Shown: one piece after another, positions 34,947 through 46,600 of the stretch
Layout of the letters: every line of letters starts with the position of its first letter
How positions within the stretch are numbered: the stretch's first letter is position 1
Assembly (NCBI GenBank): GCA_030522415.1
Contig: CM060107.1
Coordinates: forward strand, 3,274,847-3,338,846
DNA: 64,000 bases
Direction of reading: 5' to 3'
Source of the DNA: Channallabes apus
Lineage: Eukaryota > Chordata > Actinopteri > Siluriformes > Clariidae
Notes under the pieces: model-generated
What the model saw: only the letters and a program-made list of their open reading frames with translations
Database searches by the model: none
Told to the model about the DNA's origin: nothing
Made by a program: the position numbers and the translations under genes

Positions 34947-37900
34947 TTCCAGGTACTTTTAAATAGATTAAATATAAACTTACCAAATTTTTAAAACAAC
35001 TTGTAAAACCTCTCGTCATTTAGTCACTCGTGTTCATCATAAAAGCAATTTCTCATTTTTCAAAACTAATTGTGAACATTTCCGTAAAAATTCATGAGAT
35101 GACTAATTTTCTGCTGTTTTACATTTCTACTATAACTCGCTTAGGGCATGTTTAAAAAAAAAAAAAAAAAAAAAAAGACCTTGCGGTTGATTTAGTCTCA
35201 CAAAACATCAAAGCATTCATAGAAGTTTATTGTAAACATTATATACAGAATGGTCGAACCAGTCGTGGGAAATATTTTAGACATTTCTAGCGGTAGTTTT
35301 TGTTCTGTAATAAATATGCTGCTCTCAGGTAAATCATAACTTAATCACTGGAGAGGAATGTTTAAATGTTGATTTGAATTAATCAGGAACGAGTTTGCTT
35401 AAAAACCTCTTTTAAATAGATTTCCATCTCTTATGGATGCACATGAGATTCACAGCAACACCTGCAGAAAATAATGAAACAGTCGAGACGATACTTTCAG
35501 TTCTGTTTTTATTATACTGTAAGTATGTGAACCTGTGAAGTCAGAAGTCAGTGTATGTAAAATAACACCTCTGTAATTCCGCATACCACACTACAGATAA
35601 AGCTCTGACTGGATGGAACCCTTCTCATGTTTACATTTCTCTAATTTTTCTCTCTACAGTGGTGTAAAGCAACCCCTTGCCGACTTTTCTGTATCACAGT
35701 AATGTGGTCTGTCAAAGAGTTACAGCACAATTGCAAAGTGAATCCTGTCTCTTGCAATCGATCTTTCACATACAGTAATGTATAACTTTGTACTGATGAA
35801 CCTGATAAACGCAGTATAGACAAAGGACAGGTTTGTGCATTAGTAGACATTGACATTAAATCTTAGCAGAAGTTTTAATCAGGTCATTGTTATATTAGCA
35901 AGATGACTATGCATTACTTTTGTTCATAAACTGTGACACAACTGATGTTCACCGATATAATGTACTTTGTCAGGAATGGGTGGTAATGGCTGTTATTGCC
36001 GTGGGCAGAAAAGGGCAGGCATAGGCGCAGAGGGCTGGTTTTAAACAAAAGAGTCTTTAACATAAGACAGGAATCACAAAGAAACAAAGAAAATGTACTA
36101 GACTACTTCTCTGTTTATTTACTCTCACTGTATATGTCAGTACATGCAGAATGGTGGAACCAGCTGTTATAATTTGTTGAGCATATTTCTATTAGTATTT
36201 GTTGTTCAGTAAATGTGTTATAAATAAATAAGCTGCTCTCATGAATCTTATGGAAGCAAATTAGCATCATAATTATTTGAATATCAGCCTCTTAAAAACA
36301 CACTTGTGTTGTAAATACTACAGAATTTATTAAACTGAAACATTTGACAATAAAAAGTAATATCTTTGAATTTAAGTGCTCTGAATGTCACATGAAATTC
36401 TCATTAGACCATTTCAAGCTTGGAAGTCTTGATTTCAATCTAAATTTAATGTAATATTGTAAAATTCAGATAAAAAAATTCAAGCTTGGAAATTGAAGGA
36501 CTAAAATTCAATACAAGAAAAGCAATCGAGCCAGAACTTAATTCATTGGTCAGAAAGTTGAGTCTTCGATACTGCCTAGTGATGGGAAATTTGAATCATT
36601 TTAGTGACTCGGTTCTTTGAATCAAAATTTATTTCTTTTTTTTGTAATCATTTCGCTCTTTTGTTCAAAAATTAATTAAAATGTTACATTTTCAATAAAC
36701 AAACCCCCAACACATCTACATACACAAATGGTGGCTATAGCTCCATAATGAAAATATGCAGCTAAGGACATATAATGATAAAGAGAATGAGTAGTTCACC
36801 TCTCACATCTTCTGGTCCAAGTCATTCATCCTTTTGAATCTATTGCACTGCATAACATCTGTGGGAGTCACATGACAAAAGAACGAATGATTTGAACCAA
36901 AGACTCAAAGGTAACTAGGCATTTCTGTTTCCTGTACATAACCTAGGTTATGCCAGTAGAAAATGAACAAATCATTCTGAGACTAGTCGTTCATAAATGA
37001 TTCATTCTTTTGGAATGAGTCTTTAACGTGACTCAGATGAACGACTAATCATTAATACCGGCTCCAAATGAGTTTAGCTAGAAGACAGCACAGACCTGCA
37101 GGACAAAGTGCTTCGCCGTGATGGCGGAGGGCAGCAGCCCAGTCAGTGCACCTGCAGTGTGTTACACTAATTACATACTGTCAGATATTCTAGTCATTTT
37201 GTAATAAAATTATTTAGTCAAAGTTTAGTTAAAGTTGAGCTAGCTAGAATCGGATATTTGTTACACACACACAAGAGAGAGAGAGAGAGAGAGAGAGAGG
37301 GGTGGCCAAAAGTATTAGGACAGCATATGCCATGTATTAGTTCTCTTTGTGCACAAAAAAGGTGACATCACCAATTAGTTCGGGTCTCGGTGAAGAGTTG
37401 TTAATTATAATCAGCTGCTTTAGTTAATTGATGAAAAACAAAATGACAGGACTTTTACTTTTTGATGCTGTGGTGTCCACAAAATGCTTAAAACTCAGGA
37501 ATTCTGAAGTGATCTTCATGTACTGTACCTACACATCCACAAATCCTCCCGACCATTTAATTCCTGGTAAAGTAATGGAAACAGCAGATGAGAAAGGTCA
37601 TAAGTGTAGTCTGGCAGAAATGGAGAATCTGCTACTAAAGTGCGTAATTCCCTTTGTGTTTTAAAAGGAACTTTAGCTTTAAGGAAGTGATTTGTCTAGG
37701 GTATGACGTACCAGCTTTATTTTACTCAAAATGTCCAGGATAATTTATTAAAGTGATGAACCTGAAATTTGTCACCTTCCAATATAAAATCACTGGAGAG
37801 AAATGTTTAGGGAATTTGATGATTAACTATTAAGGAAACGGTTTCCTTAAACACCCACTCTTATTCCAGCAGAGGATAAGACATCCCATACTTCAGTTCT

Positions 37901-38235
37901 GTATTGACTATAAGGGTTTCTGTTCAGGGAGATGCTTCTAGTAAAGGAAGTACTTAGAACTGTGGGCATTTCCCAAGCACTCTTAAAATTACAGAGTAAA
38001 AATTAAAGTTCTTTGTAAAACATCTTAATGCTTAAAATAGCTTGTAAAGAAAGAGTTACGAGTAGGAAGCAGGATGTTGTTAAAAAATAAAAATGTTTAA
38101 GAGCTTTAGGAGTTTCGTAAGCAAAGGAGAAAATGGCAGAAAGATCAAGTTCTCGCACCCCTGTTTTCTGTACAAACCCACCATGGCACTTACATGGATA
38201 CGCCAGCAATCATAGTAACGAGCCTTAATGTTTAT
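34947..38235. repeat. Tandem duplication, unit 2 (about 3.29 kb)
   Basis: Nearly identical to unit 1 along its full length. The differences I see are a handful of substitutions and small indels, such as an added CTG in the ATTATA stretch near 35516 and single-base changes near 35178, 35333, 35391, 37433 and 37862. This implies a recent event or an assembly issue. Confidence 0.9.
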
Positions 38236-39370
38236 TTCCAGGTACTTTTAAATAGATTAAATATAAACTTACCAAATTTTTAAAACAACTTGTAAAACCT
38301 CTCGTCATTTAGTCACTCGTGTTCATCATAAAAGCAATTTCTCATTTTTCAAAACTAATTGTGAACATTTCCGTAAAAATTCATGAGATGACTAATTTTC
38401 TGCTGTTTTACATTTCTACTATAACTCGCTTAGGGCATGTTTAAAAAAAAAAAAAAAAAAAAAAAGACCTTGCGGTTGATTTAGTCTCACAAAACATCAA
38501 AGCATTCATAGAAGTTTATTGTAAACATTATATACAGAATGGTCGAACCAGTCGTGGGAAATATTTTAGACATTTCTAGCGGTAGTTTTTGTTCTGTAAT
38601 AAATATGCTGCTCTCAGGTAAATCATAACTTAATCACTGGAGAGGAATGTTTAAATGTTGATTTGAATTAATCAGGAACCAGTTTGCTTAAAAACCTCTT
38701 TTAAATAGATTTCCATCTCTTATGGATGCACATGAGATTCACAGCAACACCTGCAGAAAATAATGAAACAGTCGAGACGATACTTTCAGTTCTGTTTTTA
38801 TTATAAGTATGTGAACCTGTGAAGTCAGAAGTCAGTGTATGTAAAATAACACCTCTGTAATTCCGCATACCACACTACAGATAAAGCTCTGACTGGAAGG
38901 AATACGTCTCATGTTTACATTTCTCTAATTTTTCTCTCTACAGTGGTGTAAAGCAACCTTGCCGACTTTTCTGTATCACAGTAATGTGGTCTGTCAAAGA
39001 GTTACAGCACAATTGCAAAGTGAATCCTGTCTCTTGCAATCGATCTTTCACATACAGTAATGTATAACTTTGTACTGATGAACCTGATAAACGCAGTATA
39101 GACAAAGGACAGGTTTGTGCATTAGTAGACATTGACATTAAATCTTAGCAGAAGTTTTAATCAGGTCATTGTTATATTAGCAAGATGACTATGCATTGCT
39201 TTTGTTCATAAACTGTGACACAACTGATGTTCACCGATATAATGTACTTTGTCAGGAATGGGTGGTAATGGCTGTTATTGCCGTGGGCAGAAAAGGGCAG
39301 GCATAGGCGCAGAGGGCTGGTTTTAAACAAAAGAGTCTTTAACATAAGACAGGAATCACAAAGAAACAAA
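38236..39370. repeat. Tandem duplication, unit 3 (partial, about 1.13 kb)
   Basis: Matches the first 1.13 kb of units 1 and 2. It stops at AAGAAACAAA inside the solo LTR; here the LTR continues intact instead of jumping to the 54-bp seed. This copy therefore shows the ancestral right-hand context. Confidence 0.9.
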
Positions 39371-39769
39371 AAGAAATGAACACACAAATTATACTACCCA
39401 TAACTGAACAATACCCAGGCTCTATGCCAAGACACAAGACATAAGAATTATGATGAAACACATGTTTAACTGACAATACACAGTCTCTAATACCCGTTAC
39501 ACCTGACATAAGCACTATGTTGAAACACAGGCTTAAGGACGAAACACAGGCTCTAAAAGCTAAGCATGGAGCTCAAACGGGGACAAGACAAAACTAGAGA
39601 CAGGACTAGAGACATCGCTAAAGACATGGCGATTAGCATCGAGGCAGCCAAACATACAGTGGCCTAAGCATCGAGGAAGCCTGACCGAGGTGCCTTCTGG
39701 GAAACTGAGTCTGCAAAACAAAAACTACAAAAAAGACAAAACCGTGCCCTCTATTGGCGATCCCTTACA
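39250..39769 (-). mobile_element. Solo LTR, complete, with 4-bp target duplication
   Basis: Plus-strand ends are TGTCAGGAATGGGTGG and GGCGATCCCTTACA, giving TG...CA termini over 520 bases. ACTT flanks it on both sides (39246-39249 and 39770-39773). The minus strand carries GAGGGCAC..., TTTCCCAGAAGGCACCTCGG and related blocks shared with the LTR at 62418-62793 (TTTCCCAGAGTACACCTCGG). Truncated versions of its plus-strand start lie in tandem units 1 and 2. Confidence 0.8.
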
Positions 39770-39919
39770 ACTTAAAGATAAAGTAACCATTTTGCAGGTA
39801 TTACAGATTTTTGTCAGAGTTCTATTTGTTGTGAGGAATGTAATTACAGTTTTGCAAATGTTAGGGATGATTTAAGAAATGTAATGTAAAACTCACTGTA
39901 TAAAAGTAAAATATATGAG

Positions 39920-40141
39920 GTCAGTGGTGGCTCAAAGGGTTACGGCAGTAAGTTACTGATCAGGAGGTCGGCGGTTTGAGCCCCAGCTCATTGGGTCCCA
40001 GGTTCAAACCCCATAACCGCCAAGTTGCCACTGTTGGGTCCTTGATCAAGGCCCTTAACCCTCAACAGCTCAGATGTGTAATGAGAGAAAAATGTAAGTC
40101 GCTCTGGATAAGAGCGTCTGCCAAATGCCTAAATGTAAATG
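39920..40141 (+). mobile_element. tRNA-derived SINE, mosaic head
   Basis: The head GTGGCTCAAAGGGTTACGGC, GTTACTGATCAGGAGGTCGG and GCGGTTTGAGCCCC is fused to a second box B and body, CCCAGGTTCAAACCCC, TTGCCACTGTTGGGTCCTTG and GTCGCTCTGGATAAGAGCGT, ending in AAATGTAAATG. Two box B-like sequences in one element suggest a fusion of two SINE subfamilies. Confidence 0.7.
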
Positions 40142-40280
40142 AACAAGACCCTTAACCCTATCTGCTCCAGGGGCGGCGTATCATAGCTGATGCACTCTGA
40201 ACCCTGGTACACTGGGATATACGTAGAAATAATTTCACTGTGCAGTGATGTACATGTGACAAATAAAGACTTAAATGTGA
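40142..40280 (+). mobile_element. 3' part of a second SINE family
   Basis: AGACCCTTAACCCTATCTGC, CTCCAGGGGCGGCGTATCAT, TACACTGGGATATACGTAGA, TTTCACTGTGCAGTGATGTA and TGTGACAAATAAAGACTTAA match the 3' half of the element at 62027-62275 and, on the minus strand, 63890-64000. Confidence 0.75.
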
Positions 40281-40289
40281 TCTTACAAG

Positions 40290-40620
40290 CAGAAATGTTG
40301 AGCTCATAAAAGGATTTATGAATGTGTGGCCATTGAAAATCCTTAGTGCAAAGAGATGCTCTAAGAATTCCTCATAAAATGAAAGAGTAGATCCTAGTAA
40401 AGTAGCTTTTTCAAACAACTTAATGTTTAAAAGAGCTCCTAAGATGAGAAACTGTTAGAAGAAGAGGAGAATGTGAGGAGGATGTTGAAGAGCCTTATGA
40501 GTTTCTTAAGCAGAAGAGAAAATGATGGAAAGATGAAGTAGTCTGTACTAACCAACCAGGGAACTTACATGTTTTTTCTCCAGTTACTTTAAATAGATTA
40601 AATACAAAACTTCCCAGCAT
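40290..40620 (+). repeat. Old diverged copy of the end of the tandem unit
   Basis: Words shared in order with 34630-34975 include AACTTAATGTTTAAAA, GAGGATGTTGAAGAGCC against AGGATGTTGTTAAAA, TATGAGTTTCTTAAGCAGAA against AGGAGTTTCGTAAGCAAAGG, and CAGTTACTTTAAATAGATTA against CAGGTACTTTTAAATAGATT. Divergence is far above that between units 1 and 2. Confidence 0.6.
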
Positions 40621-42060
40621 GGTGAAATAATCAAAACAAAGTGACTGAGTGGTGTTAGGCTAGAATATGCTAAATAAGCCTTATAAAAATATAATATATG
40701 TATTTAAAAGTGCATTTTATTGATGTACAGGTCATGTATTTTTCCCATCAGGACCTGATAGGAGACCCAAGCTGACCTGATCTAATATGTGCAAAAGTAC
40801 CACCCTGGCACTGGCAACCACCAACCCACAGAACAGCACGTGTACATGGAGTATGTTGAACATGAAATAATGGTCTCACCAAGTTGTGTTCGAAACAATT
40901 TTCATTAATTCTATAGTTTCTTTTCAGTCCTATGAAAGGTGCACATTCCAGTGTGACTGTTTTTCTTTTGTTGGTATTTGTAAAAAAAATATTGTTGGTT
41001 AAAATAGTTTTTTTTTTTTTGATATTCATGGGTTTTTCTTTGTCTTACCTTTTCCTATGAAATAGGAGGAGAAATCCAGCCTGAAAACAGGAAGCCCTAT
41101 ATACAGTATGTCATCCATGTGAGGGCGGAGTCTAGTCTCTGAGAATTTGAAAATGTATTTAAAATGTTTGTCTTTTGCATTTCTCTGTATTATCTTTCTG
41201 AAAAGAGAGTTTGATAAAGAAAATGCATAATGTAATGTTTGTATAATGATGATGAAGATCATGTAAATTATTGAGTGAAAATTTATGTATAATTTAGTTG
41301 TCAATCAAAAGTACGATTTGCTGTTATTGGCCTATTTGAATTGGAGAGGAGGAGCCCCAACTGTATAGCTTATGTTGTTGAATCAAACAGGTTTTTCTTT
41401 TCTTTCTTTCGGAAGGTAAACAGTGTTTTAACTCGGGATACCAATAGCATTTAGGGGGACACAATTCCCCCCCCCCCCCCCGTACATTTATTAATAATTA
41501 GACTGACTCTGTATATAATTTCAGTACTGGACCCACTCCTGACATGAAATATTATGTCTAAAGATCATCGAGACTCACTCACATACCCAACTGATACGTT
41601 TACTCAAACCACGATCATGCACCCACGCACACGCACTGAAATAAGATTACACTCTCTTTCTCTTTCTCTTTCTCCCTCATACTGTACATACTGTAGCAGG
41701 TATCTACTTTCTGTAAGGTAAGTTTCAATTTATTTTTATTATTATTTTAAATCAAGGTGCTGATATGAGCTCAGATGTGATGACAAAAATAAATATCAGT
41801 TTTATTTGTATATTATGTATATATGTATTGATATGTGTGTGTATGTGATATGACACACACATACAGTCAGTCAAAAAATGTATACACACATTTCAGGAAA
41901 AGAAAATAGTATGATGTATATTTTACTATAATTATTAAGATATTAGACTTGTATACATCAATATATAACCTATACAAATAAATTTAACATTAAATAAGTT
42001 TTTCCTATTTCCTGAAGTGTGCAATTTATTAATTTTTTCGCTAGGTATGCATGGATGCAT
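40621..42060. other. Unassigned sequence with simple repeats
   Basis: Contains a C-run at about 41469-41482 and TCTTTC repeats at about 41655-41672. A partial inverted pair, TTTCAGGAAAAG near 41890 and CTATTTCCTGAAGTGTG near 42005-42021, may be a small transposon relic. No exon recognised. Confidence 0.45.
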
Positions 42061-43287
42061 GCATTCATGTTCGCATCCTCTAATGTTTGTACACCCCTTC
42101 TAACTCCAGGGTCATTCCTGATGTTTATTTGTTTCTACACTGTAAAACACTACTGAAGTCGTTTATCCAAAATCCACAATAATCTCCTTTGAACAGTTGA
42201 TATTGAGATGTTTATCTGCTACTTCTGCTCTGTAAAGCTTCATAACGGCTCTAATCTAAGGTGCTGGTTGTTAATTGGTGATTTCTGAGGCTGGTGACTC
42301 TAAATGAATGTTACGACCCCCGGTCTAGGGTCAAGGGACGCAACAAAGAAAATAATAAATTGATTATAAATAAATGAATCTTGCAACCAAGAATTCAGTG
42401 CGTGAATTTTTATTTTTATACACACGCACACACACAGGAAGCTCTGGGCTTCAGGATTGAGCCAAGGCCAAAATAATAAACAACCCCCCCCTCTATCTCC
42501 ACCCTCAAGCTAGCTAAACTACCCAAAAGCAATTTAAATCAAAATACAAAAACTAAACTAACTACCTAACTATTAATACAAAACAGGAGAAAACGGGGGA
42601 CAACAAAAATGGCGCCCAACCCCTACTGCTTCCTTGTAACTATATACAAAAAATTTAACAATATATATACAATATTTACAACAAAAGAAACTATATACAA
42701 TAGCGGGAGGAACACTTCCATCCACGCTAACACAAAAAAAAAAGAAAACCCAAAACAACAAAAGGGAAGGAGAGAGTGCAAGGCGCGACACAGAGGCTCT
42801 CTCTCCAACCAAACAAACAAACAATAACACACACACACTCACTCACTCAACCAAAGAATCACACAGTCACACAGTCACACTCCAACAGTCACACACCAAC
42901 ACAGTCACACTCCAACACAGTCACACACCAACACAGTCACACTCCAACACAGTCACACTCCAGCACAGTCACACTCCAGCACAGTCACACACCAACACAG
43001 TCACACTCCAACACAGTCACACTCCAACAAAGTCACACTCCAACACAGTCACACTCCAACACAGTCACACAGTCACACTCCAACACAGTCACACACCAAC
43101 ACAGTCACACACCAACACAGTCACACTCCAACACAGTCACACTCCAACACAGTCACACACCAACGCAGTCACACTCCAACACAGTCACACACCAACACAG
43201 TCACACACCAACACAGTCACACTCCAACACAGTCACACTGCAACACAGTCACACTCCAACACAGTCACACACCAACACAGTCACACA

Positions 43288-43310
43288 CTAACCCTAACCC
43301 TAACCCTAAC
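43288..43310. repeat. Interstitial telomere-type repeat, copy 1
   Basis: CTAACCCTAACCCTAACCCT plus AAC, almost four CCCTAA units, inserted between a minisatellite unit and the ACTCACTCACTCAACCAAAG seed sequence. Confidence 0.95.
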
Positions 43311-43657
43311 ACTCACTCACTCAACCAAAGAATCACACAGTCACACAGTCACACTCCAACAGTCACACACCAACACAGTCACACTCCAACACAGTCACAC
43401 ACCAACACAGTCACACACCAACACAGTCACACACCAACACAGTCACACTCCAACACAGTCACACTCCAACACAGTCACACTCCAACACAGTCACACTCCA
43501 ACACAGTCACACTCCAACACAGTCACACACCAACGCAGTCACACTCCAACACAGTCACACACCAACACAGTCACACACCAACACAGTCACACTCCAACAC
43601 AGTCACACTGCAACACAGTCACACTCCAACACAGTCACACACCAACACAGTCACACA

Positions 43658-43680
43658 CTAACCCTAACCCTAACCCTAAC
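43658..43680. repeat. Interstitial telomere-type repeat, copy 2
   Basis: Identical to the first copy and 370 bases downstream. The whole block, including the AACCAAAGAATCACACAG seed, is duplicated (seed at 42849, 43323 and 43693). Confidence 0.95.
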
Positions 43681-46600
43681 ACTCACTCACTCAACCAAAG
43701 AATCACACAGTCACACAGTCACACTCCAACAGTCACACACCAACACAGTCACACTCCAACACAGTCACACACCAACACAGTCACACACCAACACAGTCAC
43801 ACACCAACACAGTCACACTCCAACACAGTCACACTCCAACACAGTCACACTCCAACACAGTCACACACCAACACAGTCACACTCCAACAAAGTCACACTC
43901 CAACACAGTCACACTCCAACACAGTCACACACCAACACAGTCACACACCAACACAGTCACACTCCAACAAAGTCACACTCCAACACAGTCACACTCCAAC
44001 ACAGTCACACTCCAACACAGTCACACACCAACACAGTCACACTCCAACAAAGTCACACTCCAACACAGTCACACTCCAAAACAGTCACACAGTCACACTC
44101 CAACACAGTCACACACCAACACAGTCACACTCCAACACAGTCACACTCCAACACAGTCACACACCAACGCAGTCACACTCCAACACAGTCACACACCAAC
44201 ACAGTCACACACCAACACAGTCACACTCCAACACAGTCACACTGCAACACAGTCACACTCCAACACAGTCACACCCCAACACAGTCACACACCAACACAG
44301 TCACACTCCAACACAGTCACACTCCAACACAGTCACACTCCAACACAGTCACACAGTCACACTCAAACACAGTCACACACCAACACAGTCACACACCAAC
44401 ACAGTCACACTCCAACACAGTCACACAGTCACACTCCAACACAGTCACACTCCAACACAGTCACACACCAACACAGTCACACTCCAACACAGTCACACTC
44501 CAACACAGTCACACACCAACGCAGTCACACTCCAACACAGTCACACACCAACACAGTCACACACCAACACAGTCACACTCCAACACAGTCACACTCCAAC
44601 ACAGTCACACACCAACACAGTCACATTCCAACACAGTCACACTCCAACACAGTCACACACCAACACAGTCACACTCCAACACAGTCACACACCAACACAG
44701 TAACACTCCAACACAGTCACACTCCAACACAGTCACACTCCAACACAGTCACACACCAACACAGTCACACACCAACACAGTCACACTCCAACACAGTCAC
44801 ACACCAACACAGTCACACTCCAACACAGTCACACTCCAACACAGTCACACTCCAACACAGTCACACAGTCACACACCAACACAGTCACATTCCAACACAG
44901 TCACACTCCAACACAGTCACACACCAACACAGTCACACTCCAACACAGTCACACTCCAACACAGTCACACAGTCACACACCAACACAGTCACACACCAAC
45001 ACAGTCACACTCCAACACAGTCACACTCCAACACAGTCACACACCAACACAGTCACACTCCAACACAGTCACACACCAACACAGTCACACTCCAACACAG
45101 TCACACACCAACACAGTCACACACCAACACAGTCACACACCAACACAGTCACACTCCAACACAGTCACACTCCAACACAGTCACACACCAACACAGTCAC
45201 ACACCAACACAGTCACACACCAACACAGTCACGCTCCAACAAAGTCACACAGTCACACACCAACACAGTCACACTCCAACACAGTCACACACCAACACAG
45301 TCACACTCCAACACAGTCACACACCAACACAGTCACACACCAACACAGTCACACTCCAACACAGTCATACTCCAACACAGTCGCACACCAACACAGTCGC
45401 ACACCAACACAGTCGCACTCCAACACAGTCAGACTCCAACACAGTCACACTCCAACAAAGTCACACACCAGCACAGTCACACACCAACACAGTCACACTC
45501 CAACAAAGTCACACACCAACACAGTCACACACCAACACAGTCACACTCCAACACAGTCACACTCCAAAACAGTCACACTCGAACACAGTCACACACCAAC
45601 ACAGTCTCACACCAACACAGTCACACACCAACACAGTCACACAACAATACAGTCACACAGTCACACACCAACACAGTCACACACCAACACAGTCACACAC
45701 CAACACAGTCACACTCCAACACAGTCACACACCAACACAGTCACACTCCAACACAGTCACACACCAACACAGTCACACACCAACACAGTCACACTCCAAC
45801 ACAGTCATACTCCAACACAGTCGCACACCAACACAGTCGCACACCAACACAGTCGCACTCCAACACAGTCAGACTCCAACACAGTCACACTCCAACAAAG
45901 TCACACACCAACACAGTCACACACCAACACAGTCACACTCCAACAAAGTCACACACCAACACAGTCACACACCAACACAGTCACACTCCAACACAGTCAC
46001 ACTCCAAAACAGTCACACTCGAACACAGTCACACACCAACACAGTCTCACACCAACACAGTCACACACCAACACAGTCACACAACAATACAGTCACACAG
46101 TCACACACCAACACAGTCACACACCAACACAGTCACACAGCAACACAGTCACACTCCAACACAGTCACACACCAACACAGTCACACTGCAACACAGTCAC
46201 ACTCCAACACAGTCACACATCAACACAGTCACACATCAACACAGTCACACAGTCACAGACCAACACAGTCACACACCAACACAGTCACACACCAACACAG
46301 TCACACACCAACACAGTCACACACCAACACAGTCACACTCCAACACAGTCACACATCAACACAGTCACACAGTCACACACCAACACAGTCACACATCAAC
46401 ACAGTCACACTGTCACAGACCAACACAGTCACACTCCAACACAGTCACACTCCAACACAGTCACAAACCAACACAGTCACACAGTCACACACCAACACAG
46501 TCACACACCAACACAGTCACACAACAACACAGTCACACTCCAACACAGTCACACACCAACACAGTCACACTCCAACACAGTCACACACCAACACAGTCAC

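Noticed and set aside
42573..42842. Minus-strand frames with hydrophobic, Cys-rich peptides
   Set aside because: They fall in the LTR-like left flank of the insertion, in T-rich sequence that yields hydrophobic residues by composition.
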